A DNA stretch of 64,000 nucleotides from positions 372,001 to 436,000 of the forward strand of contig CAWJKE010000007.1 of assembly GCA_963843455.1 (NCBI GenBank), written 5' to 3'. The position numbers and the translations under genes are program-made. Shown here in pieces: positions 54,807-64,000 of the stretch. The notes beneath the pieces are model-generated. The model ran no database searches. It was given only the letters and a program-made list of their open reading frames with translations, and was not told the origin of the DNA. The stretch comes from CAIQPS01 sp963843455 (GTDB taxonomy: Bacteria; Actinomycetota; Thermoleophilia; RBG-16-64-13). Numbering within the stretch: the stretch's first letter is position 1; the number at the start of each line of letters is the position of its first letter.

Positions 54807-56307
54807 TCACTTCTTGGCCAAGTCCTTCAGGTGAGAAACGGCTCGACCACCGTTTCCCGCCGACAGGGTCTTGTAGTCGGGGATGGTGTAGACGCGGATC
54901 GTGTTGTCCAGGAAGTCCGAGAACGCCAGAAGCTTGCCGTCGGCAGATAAGTCCAGTCCGGTGCACTGATTGCCCCCCACGATCGCGTCGAGGGTCTTGC
55001 CGGTGGCCGTGTCGATCGCTAGGACCGAGCCCCATTCGGGACCGGCGATGTAGTAGGTCTTGGGATTGTCCTTGCCACGGCAGGACACGTAGAGCACTTT
55101 GCCGTCGGGACTGAGCCCCATGGTGTTGGGCCGCTGATCGGTGTTCGCCAGCTTGGCGACCTTCTCCGTGGCCAGATTCATCACGTATACCGCGTTCGAG
55201 GTGAGGTCGTCCACGTAGAGCAGCTTCCCCTGCTCGTCCGCGACCATATGACGCATGGAGCCACCTGCCTTCTTGAAGATGACCTCTCCCTTGCCGGTAG
55301 CCACGTCGATCCGTTGGATGTCTCCATTCTTGAAGCCCGCTACGAAAAGGCGCTTGCCGTCCGAGGTTTGGTAGAGACCGCGCGGATTGGCGACCGTCTT
55401 GATCCGTCGGACCACTTTGCCGGTCGCTAGATCGATCTCGGAGACGTCGTTGCTCACCCAGTTGGAGGCCCACAGGGTCTTCTCGTCGGGAGAGAGCAAC
55501 AGCACCTTCGTCCAGCTGACCTCCCGTCTTGAGGACGCGCAGTATCTTTCGCGTGGCCGGGTCGAGTTCGTAGACGGAGGCCGTCTCCATCTGGCTGACG
55601 TACAGCCTGGTGCCCGCCCGATTGAACACCATCTCCACCGAGCCATACTTGCCGAGCTTGATTTGGTCGAGTTTCGTGCCCGTCGTGGGGTCGAACACCT
55701 CGATGCCATGGCCGCCGAGCAATGAGACCCACAGCTCCTTGCCGTCGGGGGAGAATTCGACCTGTTTTGGGTTGGGCCCGCATTTGAAGCGGACCAGACT
55801 CTCATGGAGCAGGCCCGAGGGGTCCAGCCACACGGTGATCGACTGCGGACCGTCGAGCGACAGGTTTCGGACGGTGGTGTTATAGCCCGCCTTGGCAAGG
55901 GAGACGATGATGTTTCCACCCGGTACCTGATCGGAGAAGGGCGTGGTCCCGGTCAGCGTCTTCTTGTCCTGCAGAGTGACGGTGAGTTTGGCGCCCACGG
56001 GTTTGGTCGCGATCTTGAGGGATTGCGGAGGCCCGTTGGCGATGACGGCGGCGACTGTGGTCGGGGGGGCTGTTGTCGGACCGGCAGTAGTGACCCGACC
56101 GGGTATGGTCGTTGGACCGGCCGCGCTGCGACCGGGTGATTCGGCAGGCCTCGCCAGGAGATAAGTCCCCAATCCGATAGCGGCGAGCACAGCGAGCAGC
56201 ACAGCGGCCGCGGTGAGCCGCCGCCTCGCGTAGGTCTGCCGGCCGCCGCGGGACGGGGACGAGCGCGTCCGGCGGGCGCTGGCATTCGCGGGTGGAGTCG
56301 TCTCCAT
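54807..56307 (-). CDS. Membrane-anchored PEGA-like/YVTN beta-propeller protein, frameshifted once in this sequence
   Basis: About 500 residues on the minus strand. A basic cytoplasmic N-terminus, one membrane helix (LTAAAVLLAVLAAIGLGTYL), a Thr/Pro-rich spacer, then a PEGA-like domain (SLKIATKPVGAKLTVTLQ). At least six propeller repeats follow, of the pattern DPTTGTKLDQIKLGKY and DLATGKVVRRIKTV. The break is near 55515: upstream one frame ends in LKTGGQ, and another continues with LLLSPDEKTLWASNW. One extra base explains it. Likely an extracytoplasmic sensor or scaffold; no catalytic residues are seen. Divergent from the photolyase gene. Confidence 0.78.
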
Positions 56308-56367
56308 GCGGCAAGTTTAGCGGATGGTCCGCTTCTAGGAGTGTCGCCCCCGACCCCCGCGCAAAGA

Positions 56368-56373
56368 TAGAAT
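56368..56373 (+). promoter_or_regulatory. Possible -10 box for a leaderless photolyase transcript
   Basis: TAGAAT at 56368-56373 ends 8 bases before the photolyase ATG at 56382, with no ribosome-binding site between them. This matches the leaderless pattern also seen before murE. No -35 match is visible in the 74-base divergent gap. Confidence 0.4.
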
Positions 56374-56381
56374 GGTCGAGC

Positions 56382-57781
56382 ATGGGCACTCACCCGACCA
56401 TCGTTTGGTTCAGACGCGATTTGCGCGTGGCGGACAACCCGGCGCTGCTGTACGCCGCCTCCCAGGATGCGCCCGTCCTGCCTGTCTACGTCGCCGATTG
56501 GGAGCAAGGCGACCGCTGGGCTCCGGGCAGGGCGGGGAGTTGGTGGCTCGCGGAGTCACTCGGCCGGCTTTCCGCCTCTCTGGGGTCGCGGGGCGCACCT
56601 CTCAGAGTCGTGCCCGGCAGGGCAGAACAGGCCATCCCCGAACTGGCCCGGTCCGTCGAAGCCAGGGAAGTGGTCTGGAACCGTCTTTACGAACCGTATT
56701 CACGTGATGTAGACGGCCAGTTGGAAGTCGCACTCGAGCGGCAAGGGGTGTCGTCGCGCAGTTTCAATGCTGCGCTGTTGTTCGAGCCGGAGGAACACTA
56801 CTCCCGATCGGGCAGGCCGTTCGTCCAATTCACGGCCTTCTGGCGAAGTTGTCTCGCGTTGCCCGAACCAGGCGGCCCGGGACCGGGATTGGGAGCCCTG
56901 AGGGCACCGGGCGGAGAACAGGTGGCCGCCAGGGCCGCGACTGAGGCAGTCTACGGCTCAGCGCGGGAATGGGGAGCCACCACGTGCGGGGCCGGCCTCT
57001 TGGGAGCCCGGCGAGGCCGGCGCGAAGGTCCGTCTTGAGCGGTTCCTGGAAGACGGTCTGACTGTCTACGCCTCGGCGCGCGATGTTCCAGGCCTCGACG
57101 GTACCTCCCGGCTCTCGCCCCACCTGCACTTTGGGGAGATCAGTCCGCGGGCAGATATGGCACGCCGTGCGAGAGACGGCGCGGACCGGGCGCGAGCGCC
57201 CAGCCGCGGCTCCCGGTGCCGAATCGTTTCTGCGTCAGCTGGGCTGGCGCGAGTTTGCGCACTACTTGCTCTTCCACTTCCCCGATATGCCTACCGAGTC
57301 CTTCCGTCCGGAGTTCGCGCGCTTCCCCTGGGAGGACGACGCAGACGGGTTGGAGTCTTGGAAGCGTGGAGCGACCGGCTACCCGCTCGTCGACGCGGGG
57401 ATGCGTCAGATGCTCGTTGAGGGGTGGATGCACAACCGGATCCGGATGGTGGCCGCGTCCTTCCTTACGAAGGATCTGCTGATTCCCTGGCAGCAAGGTG
57501 CCGCCTGGTTCTGGGACCGGCTGGTTGATGCCGACTTGGCCAATAACTCGCTCGGCTGGCAATGGACGGCAGGGTCCGGTCCCGACGCGTCTCCCTACTT
57601 CCGCATATTCAATCCGCTGTTGCAGGCTCAGCGTTTCGACTCGGATGGCGCCTACACCCGCCGGTGGGCGGTCGATACGTCCGCGGGCGCCGCTGCAGGC
57701 GTCGCTTCAGCCCCGATCGTCGATCACGGCGAGGCCCGAGCGAGGGCGCTTGCAGCATTCAGAAGAGCGCGAAAGCACTGA
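56382..57781 (+). CDS. phr: Deoxyribodipyrimidine photolyase (class I), frameshifted twice in this sequence
   Basis: About 466 residues when repaired. N-terminal antenna domain begins MGTHPTIVWFRRDLRVADN. The FAD domain carries TSRLSPHLHFGEISPR, FLRQLGWREFAHYLLFHFP, GYPLVDAGMRQM, GWMHNRIRMVAASFLTKDLL and DADLANNSLGWQW, the classic photolyase signatures. Frame 3 runs to about 56990, frame 1 (WEPGEAGAKVRLERFL) to about 57150, then frame 2 (QIWHAVRET). Extra bases near 56995 and in the GGG near 57150 explain both breaks. Repairs cyclobutane dimers using light. Confidence 0.88.
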
Positions 57782-57878
57782 AAAGGATGCCGGCGGGCCG
57801 CTGTTTGCTCTTGCGAAGCCTATGCAAGTATGAGACGTTCTAGTCACCGCTCCGAGAGCAGATCAGAGGGAGCTCCTG

Positions 57879-58349
57879 TTGGACGATCAGACTTCTATCG
57901 AGGAGCAGACAGCGACCCAGGCACCGCTAACGCCGGCGCCTGAGACCTACAGGGGTGACGTCGTTCCGCCGTCCCCTCCGCCTCCCTACCCTCCCCACAG
58001 GGGCAGGCATGCGGGCGGGTGGTTGTTGGGGGTCATCGTCATTATCATCGGGGTCGCCTTTCTCGGTCAGAACCTGGGCTGGTGGTCCGGGTGGGCACTG
58101 CAGAACTGGTGGGCGCTCTTCATCCTGATCCCGGCGTTCGGGTCTCTGGCCCGAGCGTGGAGGCAGTACGTCGCGAACGGCCGCCGGTTCGGCGGAGATG
58201 TCGCGCGTCCGCTGCTGCTGGGGCTTCTGCTTGTGTTCGTGACCCTTGTGTTCCTGTTGGGGCTGGACTGGGCGTACGTGTGGCCGGTAGTGCTCATCTT
58301 GGTGGGTGTGGGGTTGTTGCTGGGCCGGTGGCGCCGCCGGGACGGCTGA
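57879..58349 (+). CDS. Small membrane protein with a DUF5668/LiaF-like transmembrane region
   Basis: Protein of 156 residues starting at TTG 57879, behind AGAGGGA. A proline-rich polar N-terminus (about 45 residues) precedes four membrane segments; GGWLLGVIVIIIGVAFLGQN and NWWALFILIPAFGSL resemble the transmembrane part of LiaF and DUF5668 proteins. These occur in envelope-stress systems, but no sensor kinase is adjacent. Function not assigned. Confidence 0.7.
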   Translation: MDDQTSIEEQTATQAPLTPAPETYRGDVVPPSPPPPYPPHRGRHAGGWLLGVIVIIIGVAFLGQNLGWWSGWALQNWWALFILIPAFGSLARAWRQYVANGRRFGGDVARPLLLGLLLVFVTLVFLLGLDWAYVWPVVLILVGVGLLLGRWRRRDG

Positions 58350-58407
58350 TGCAGGCGCATGGAGTGACTCGGGTACGGTAGACAATCGACTGAGGAGGGG
58401 TGGGGTC

Positions 58408-60066
58408 ATGGAGAGCGGAGCAACGTCATCAGCGGCGAAGGAGATAAGCGTTGAGCGTCAGATGCTCAAGCGATCTCTGACGCTGCTGCCCCTGTTCGGG
58501 ATCATCTACTTCACTGTCTCCGGGGGGACCTTCGGCATCGAGCCGGTCTTCACGGCGGGCGCCGGCCTGGCGCTGCTCCTGATTGCCATCACCCCCTTCG
58601 TGTACAGCGTCCCGAACATCCTGATGGTGCGGGAGTTGCAGTCGATGATGCCGGTCGAGGGCAGCTACTACCATTGGACCAAACAAGGCGTTCAACCCTT
58701 TCGTCGGCTTCTTGACCGGGTGGATGAACTGGGTGATGTCCTGGGTCGACGTCTCGATCTATCCCGTCTTGGGGGCCACCTATCTCAGCTTCTTCATCCC
58801 CGCGTTGAGCGACGGGGCAGGTGGCATTCCCGCCTGGGTGCTGCAATGGCTGGTCGCCATTGTGATCATTTGGCTGATCTCCTTGCTCCAGATCCGAGGC
58901 GTACGCCTGGCGGGTCTTACCAGCATCTGGCTGGGAGTGATCTTGATGATCCCGATCCTGATCATGACAGTGCTGGGCTTCTGGAACTGGGGAGCGCACG
59001 GCAGCAACTTCCAGATGACGTTCCTCCCCGAAGGCACGGGAGTGACCACCGCGTTCAGCCTGGGGCTATGGGTGGTCATGTGGAACTACATGGGCTGGGA
59101 ATTGCCTACCTCGGCCGGGGACGAGATCGTCAAACCCAAGCGGACCTACCCGCTGGCCATGCTCATCGTGCTGATCGCCGCGATCGCCACATATGCCCTT
59201 CCGTCCGTCGCTGCTCTGTACGGTGGCGCGGGGGAGGACAACAAGGTGTTGCTCTGGGGGATCGCGGAGTCGGAAGAAGGAGCCGGGATCGGCCCGGACC
59301 TGGAAGCGGCCGGGATGACGCCCGAGCAGATGGAAGCAGCCGGGGTCGATCCCGACTAGCGCCGAAGGCTGGTGGCTCCCCGACATTGCCAAGGCGGTCG
59401 CTGAGAAGACCACCGGATCCGGCGGCGGATTCGCCGGCTTTCTGGGCAACTTCATGACCGTGGCGGCAGTTCTGAGCATGATCGGCCTCTTCATCGGTAA
59501 TAGCGTCTCGTCCACGCGCATCCCGTTCGCCATGTCGGAGGACGGGATGATGCCCAAACCGCTCGTGCGCGTCCACCGAAAGTTCGGCACCCCCTGGAAG
59601 GCCATCATCGTCTGCGGGGTGATATTCAGCATCTTCTCGCTCAATGCGTTCGCCGCCCTCGTCGTGATCGACGTGCTTCTCAACTCGCTGACCCTTCTGC
59701 TGCAGTATTCGGCGCTGTGGCGCCTCCGCTTCACCCGGCCCGATATCCCGCGGGCCAAGATCCCCGGCAGTTGGGTCGGCCTGGTCATCGCCACGATCCT
59801 GCCGACCGCGATCATCGTCTTGGCCATCTACCTCCAGATCCACGACGAGGGACTGTGGGCGATCTATGGCGCCCTGGCCGCCATCGTGCGTCGGGGCCAT
59901 CCTCTATTTCGTCATGAAGACGTGGGTGAAACCGGGCATCCCCGATATCGATCCGTACGCCTCTGATGAAGACGCGCGCCGGCCGGGCCGGCCGCGGCCC
60001 CGACAGCTCGGTCAAGTGAGCCGGAGCCGCTCTAGAACTGTCAACGAGTCGAGGAGCCAGACATGA
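58408..60066 (+). CDS. APC-superfamily amino-acid permease, frameshifted three times in this sequence
   Basis: About 550 residues when repaired; ATG 58408 behind GAGGAGGGG. About twelve membrane helices spread over three frames. The start (LTLLPLFGIIYFTVSGGTFG, a permease helix 1 glycine motif) runs to HWTKQ at 58686. The next frame carries AFNPFVGFLTGWMNWVMSW to about 59355. The third carries FIGNSVSSTRIPFAMSEDGM to about 59890, and the last YFVMKTWVKPGIPDIDPY to a TGA at 60064-60066. An extra G at 58687 or 58688 explains the first break. The repaired stop overlaps the next start by 4 bases. Imports an amino acid, unknown which. Confidence 0.85.
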
Positions 60067-61276
60067 AGGTTCTCCTGGTGGGTGTAGGAGGAGTCGGCGA
60101 AGCGATGGCCGTCTTGTGCAAAGACAGGCCCTGGGTCGAGAAGCTCGTGCTCGCCGACTACAACGTCGAGCGAGCGAAAGAGGTCCAGGCGAAGGTGGAC
60201 CGCGCCGGTCGCATGCCCGTGGAGTTCATCGACGCGGGGGACAAGGAACAGATCGAGGCGTTGGCCAGGCGCCATGGGGTCGACCTCATCCACAACGCGG
60301 TGGACCCGGTGTTCAACGAGGCCATCTTCGACGCGGCGTACGCGGCCGGCTGCAACTACATGGACATGGCCATGACTCTGTCCACGGCTCATGCCGACCG
60401 ACCCGTACTCCACATGCGGCGTCAAGCTGGGCGACTACCAGTTCGAGCGGGCCGGACGCGTGGGAGAAGAAGGGATTGCTGGCGTTCGTCGGAATGGGCG
60501 TCGAGCCCGGCATGGCCGACGTGTTCGCCAAGTATGCCGAGAAGCATCTCTTCGACGAGATCGACGAGATCGGGATCCGCGACGGCGCCAACCTGGAGGT
60601 CCGCGGCTACGAGTTCGCCCCCAACTTCTCCATCTGGACCACGATCGAGGAGTGTCTGAACCCGCCCGTGGTCTGGGAGGAAGGCAAGGGCTGGTGCACC
60701 ACCGAGCCGTTCTCGGAGCCGGAGGTGTTCGACTTCCCCGAAGGCATCGGTCCGGTGGAGTGCGTGAACGTGGAGCACGAGGAGGTGCTGCTCGTGCCCC
60801 GTTGGGTCAAGTGCAAGCGGGTCACCTTCAAGTATGGGCTGGGCGACCAGTTCATCAATGTGCTCAAGACCATCAAGATGCTCGGCCTGGACAACCGCTT
60901 CCCCATCGACGTCAAAGGCGTGCAGGTGGCGCCCCGCGATGTGGTGGCGGCCACCCTCCCCGATCCCGCGCATCTGGGCGACCAGATGTTCGGTAAGACC
61001 TGCGCGGGGACGTGGGTGAAAGGCATCAAGGACGGAAAGCCCCGCCAGGTCTACCTCTATCAGGTGGCCGACAACGAGACCTGCATGAGGGAGTACGGAG
61101 TGCAGGCCGTGGTGTGGCAGACCGCGGTGAGTCCGGTCATCGCTTGGGAACTCCTCGAGACCGGGGTGTGGAAGGGCAACGGGGTTCTCGGCCCGGAGGC
61201 TTTCGACCCCGATCCGTTCATCGAGATGATGCCCAGGTACGGGTTCCCGTGGGGACTCAAGGAGATGACTGCCTGA
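60063..61276 (+). CDS. Saccharopine-dehydrogenase-like oxidoreductase, frameshifted twice in this sequence
   Basis: About 404 residues. Frame 3 gives an N-terminal Rossmann domain (MKVLLVGVGGVGEAMAVL, LVLADYNVERAKEV). Frame 1 gives PTDPYSTCGVKLGDYQFERA, and frame 2 from about 60455 gives WEKKGLLAFVGMGVEPGMAD and the rest of the catalytic domain. Extra bases near 60390-60400 and 60445-60455 account for the breaks and match the span length. The family includes saccharopine reductases and lysine dehydrogenases. The permease upstream and aminotransferase downstream suggest amino-acid catabolism; the substrate is not determinable. Confidence 0.82.
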
Positions 61277-61277
61277 G

Positions 61278-61554
61278 GTGGGCCGGCTGTTCAACCGGGA
61301 GCAAGTGCTCTTCCGGACGCACCGCCCGCCCTCTCGGGCGCCGGAGTGGGCCGTGGGAGCGCTGGTGGATCACGAAGGGACCCTCTACCGGATCACGCGC
61401 TGGAGAGAGCTGCGTCCCATCGCGCTGGAGCGGGGCGGGTCGGTACACGAATGGGAGGTCCTGGGTCGCAAGGCTTCGGGCCAGGCAGATCCAGGAGGAA
61501 TTGGCCAAGGGAGCCGAGTCGCTGCTGCGGGACGCGGAGGCTGGTGAGCTGTGA
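61278..61554 (+). CDS. Small protein of unknown function, frameshifted once in this sequence
   Basis: About 91 residues. Frame 3 from GTG 61278 gives GRLFNREQVLFRTHRPP, WAVGALVDHEGTLYRITRW and HEWEVLGR. From about 61470 frame 1 continues with LRARQIQEELAKGAESLLRD, a plausible helical ending, to a TGA at 61552-61554. One extra base explains the break. It follows the saccharopine-dehydrogenase-like gene by one base, so it belongs to the same operon. I do not recognise the family; a small beta domain with a helical tail is likely. Confidence 0.55.
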
Positions 61555-61649
61555 CCTGACGGCGCGGAGGCAACCTGTGGCCCTCTGCGGGGCGGGTATC
61601 ATGGGCAGACAGACTGAAGAGGACCTGGACGACCGAGAGTCGGGGGTTA

Positions 61650-63043
61650 GTGAGATGTCAGCCGGAAACGATGAGGGTGGACCGCAAACGCATCGCTGAA
61701 CTGATGGAGCGGGAAGAAAAGCGCCTCGAGGACGCTACTCCCAGGTCCTACGAACTGTTCGAGAGGGCCTCCAAGTCGCTCGTCAACGGCGTCTCGTCGA
61801 GCTACCAGATGCGCGACCCCTACCCCGTGTATTTCACCCATGGGAAAGGCTCCAAGATCTACTCGGTGGACGGCCAGGAGCTCAGCGACTTCCACAACGG
61901 CTTCGGCTGCATGGTGCAGGGCCACGCCCACCCGGCCATCATCGAGGCCATCAAGAAGCGCTGTGAGTTGGGCACCCAGTTCGCCCTACCCACCGAGGAC
62001 TCGATCATCGTGGCCGAACATCTGGCGCAGAACTTCCGGCTGCCCAAGTGGCGCTTCGTGAACTCGGGGTCGGAGGCGACTATGGACGCCATCCGCATCG
62101 CCCGGGCCTTCACCGGCCGCGAGCAGGTGATGAAGATCTTCGGTTCGTACCACGGGCACCACGACTACGTGATGGTGAGTCTCGGCGTCGCCGACTGGGG
62201 CGATATCGGCGAGCGCGACAACTACAAGTCGATCTCCTACGGCGCCGGCATTCCGAAAGCGGTCATCGATATGACCGCGGCGGTGCCCTTCAACGACGCG
62301 CCCATGATGGAAGCCCGGATCCAGCACCTCATCGACGAAGGCCGCAAGCCGGCGTGCGTCATCATGGAAGCGGCCATGATGAACCTGGGTGTGGTGCTTC
62401 CCGAGCCCGGTTATCTGCAGGCGGTGCGCGAGATCACCAAGAAGTACGGCATCGTGCTTATCTTCGACGAGGTCAAGACCGGCATCTGCACGGCTGCCGG
62501 TGGCGCGGTCGAGCGGTGGGGCGTGGTCCCCGACATGGTGACTCTGGCCAAAGCCCTTGCGGGGGGCCTGCCCTCGGGAGCCATCGGCGGGTTCGGAAGA
62601 GGTCATGAGCATGGTGGAGACCGGCAAGGTCTACCAGGTGGGCACGTACAGCGGCAACCCGCTCTCGATGGCCGCCGCCCGGGCGAGCCTCGAAGAAGTG
62701 ATGACCCCGGATGCCTACAAACACCTCAACTACCTGAACGATCGCCTCATCACGGAGTGTGACGCCGTCTGCGCCAAGTACGACTTCCCCGGCTACACGG
62801 TCGGCATCTCGTCCAAGGGCTGCGTGAACTTCGCCAGCGGCAAGATCACCGACTATGAATCGTTCATCCGCTATCAGGACTTCGAACTCTGCAACCTGGC
62901 GTGGCTCTACAACATCAACCGCGGTGTCATCATGGCGCCCGGGCCGCGAAGAGGAATGGACGCTGTCGGTGCAGCACACCGACGAGGACATCGACCGATA
63001 CGTGGACGCGTTCGAGGGTCTGGTGAAGGAAGTGATCGTCTGA
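61650..63043 (+). CDS. Class III PLP-dependent aminotransferase (glutamate-1-semialdehyde-mutase-like), frameshifted twice in this sequence
   Basis: About 464 residues from GTG 61650; ATG 61671 is an alternative. Landmarks: FHNGFGCMVQGHAHPAI, NSGSEATMDAIRIARAFTGR, GSYHGHHDYV, IFDEVKTG with the PLP aspartate, TLAKALAGGLPSGAIGG with the Schiff-base lysine, and GTYSGNPLSMAAA. Removing a T near 62597 restores GGSEEVMSMVETGKVYQVG; removing a C near 62945 restores REEEWTLSVQHTDEDIDRY and the end. True hemL would sit with other heme genes; here the permease and dehydrogenase context suggests an amino-acid aminotransferase or mutase instead. Confidence 0.85.
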
Positions 63044-63074
63044 CCGGGCGAGTTCACGAGTGACTGGAGGGGTC

Positions 63075-64000
63075 GTGGACCAGCGGGCCGTTTCTCGCGT
63101 CTACTACATCGACTGGCTGCGGATCCTCGCGGTACTGCTGCTGTTCCCGTTCCACACCCTGCGGGTGTTCAACAACGAGCCCTTCTACGTCAAGGCCTCG
63201 ACTCTCTCGAGCGTCGCCGACTGGGTCATCGGCTTCATCGGCGTGTGGCACATGCCACTGCTGTTCTTCCTCGCCGGCTGCTCCACATATTTCGCGTTGC
63301 GCAAGCGGACCGCCGGCCGGTACGCGTGGGAGAGGGTCAAACGTCTGCTAGTACCTCTGATCTTCGGGATCTTCGTGCTCATCCCCCCGCAGACCTGGTA
63401 CGGCGCTCGCTTCAACTCGGGCTACACCGATTCGTACTGGCACTATCTGTCGAGCGGCGACTTCCTCGAGTGGAACATCCAAGACGGCGGAGACTATTAC
63501 GGCGGGTTCGGCATCGGGCAGTTGTGGTTCATCCTCTGGCTGCTCCTCATCTCGCTGATTCTTCTTCCCTTGGTGGTCTGGGCGGTCCGCGGCAGCGCCT
63601 CGGGCTGGGTGGAGCGGCTGAGCCGGCGGCTATCGCACCCGGCGTGGTGGCTCGCACCTGTCGTCTTCTTGTTCGTCGGCGAGGCCGCTCCGGAACAGGT
63701 GGGCAAGCCGTCGGTGCTTTATGCCTTCGTGTTTTTGCTCGGTGTTCTCGTGGTCAGCGACTCCAAGTTCCCCGATGCGGCGGAGCGCTTCCGCTTCCCA
63801 GCGTTCCTCGGCGGGATAGCACTGACAGTGTTCTGGGTCGTCTCGGGTGACTTCCGCAACTCCCTGCCGGACCCCTCGTGGGGCAGGGCAGGATTGGCCT
63901 TCCTGGGCTCGGCCGCCCTGTGGCTGATGATCATCGGAGCCGTGGGGATGGGCAAGCGGTATATGAACCGGACGTCGGCCACCGAGAAGTATCTGGCCGA
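63075..64000 (+). CDS. Acyltransferase-3/OpgC-like membrane protein (3' end outside window)
   Basis: Open from GTG 63075 (GGAGG four bases upstream; GTG 63060 is an alternative) to the window end, 308 residues visible. N-terminal RVYYIDWLRILAVLLLFPFH, with the family His, WHMPLLFFLAGCSTYFAL and WERVKRLLVPLIFG are typical of acyltransferase 3 and OpgC proteins. Seven or more membrane helices are visible. These transfer acyl groups to cell-surface glycans or lipids. Possibly not functionally linked to the aminotransferase upstream. Confidence 0.82.
   Translation, partial: MDQRAVSRVYYIDWLRILAVLLLFPFHTLRVFNNEPFYVKASTLSSVADWVIGFIGVWHMPLLFFLAGCSTYFALRKRTAGRYAWERVKRLLVPLIFGIFVLIPPQTWYGARFNSGYTDSYWHYLSSGDFLEWNIQDGGDYYGGFGIGQLWFILWLLLISLILLPLVVWAVRGSASGWVERLSRRLSHPAWWLAPVVFLFVGEAAPEQVGKPSVLYAFVFLLGVLVVSDSKFPDAAERFRFPAFLGGIALTVFWVVSGDFRNSLPDPSWGRAGLAFLGSAALWLMIIGAVGMGKRYMNRTSATEKYLA

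Overview
The window is GC-rich and almost entirely coding. Nearly all genes are on the plus strand in tightly packed, often overlapping operons, with many GTG and TTG starts. The gene set is Gram-positive and actinobacterial in style: mreCD with PBP2 and rodA, a full dcw cluster without ftsA, sepF and divIVA downstream of ftsZ, a MurE with the meso-diaminopimelate DNPR motif, and PyrR-type control at translation starts. Pyruvate:ferredoxin oxidoreductase and a probable selenoprotein suggest an anaerobic or facultative lifestyle. My best guess is a deep-branching Actinomycetota lineage. This is inference from gene content; no rRNA gene is present.

Layout: (1) 1-4.5 kb, cell elongation: mreC (cut by the window edge), mreD, PBP2, rodA. 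(2) 4.5-19.5 kb, housekeeping chain: DUF697 protein, B12/radical-SAM fusion, RNase E/G, rplU, rpmA, obg, proB, proA, nadD, a MoeB/ThiF-like protein, larE, cysE, pcrA. (3) 19.5-35.5 kb, dcw cluster opened by MraZ boxes: mraZ, rsmH, ftsL-like, ftsI, murE, murF, mraY, murD, ftsW, murG, murC, murB, ftsQ, ftsZ. (4) 35.5-42.2 kb, post-ftsZ genes: pgeF, yggS, sepF, a ProC-like gene, divIVA, DUF167, a TraR/DksA zinc finger, lspA, an RluD-type synthase, a HAD phosphatase. (5) 42.2-44.3 kb, transketolase. (6) 44.3-53.8 kb, pyrimidine genes pyrR-pyrB and pyrC-carA, split by a 5-kb block of POR, OsmC and a YgjP-like metalloprotease. (7) 53.9-64 kb, accessory region: peroxiredoxin with an in-frame UGA at the catalytic position, a VOC protein, a PEGA-like/beta-propeller protein, photolyase, a small membrane protein, an amino-acid permease, a saccharopine-dehydrogenase-like enzyme, a small protein, a class III aminotransferase and a membrane acyltransferase (cut by the window end).

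Two points matter most. First, the peroxiredoxin at 53890-54354 has a single in-frame TGA exactly where the peroxidatic cysteine should be, contains no cysteine at all, and has a SECIS-like hairpin just after the TGA. It is a strong selenoprotein candidate that automatic annotation would truncate. Second, at least ten otherwise well-conserved genes (murE, murF, por, the YgjP-like gene, the propeller gene, photolyase, permease, saccharopine-dehydrogenase-like gene, a small gene and the aminotransferase) are broken by about 21 single-base shifts, nearly all in the direction of one extra base. Because murE and murF are essential, I read these as errors in the sequence rather than gene decay, and I annotate each as one gene over its full span.

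No stretch above about 140 bases lacks a gene. I see no tRNA, rRNA, CRISPR array, insertion sequence or prophage gene.
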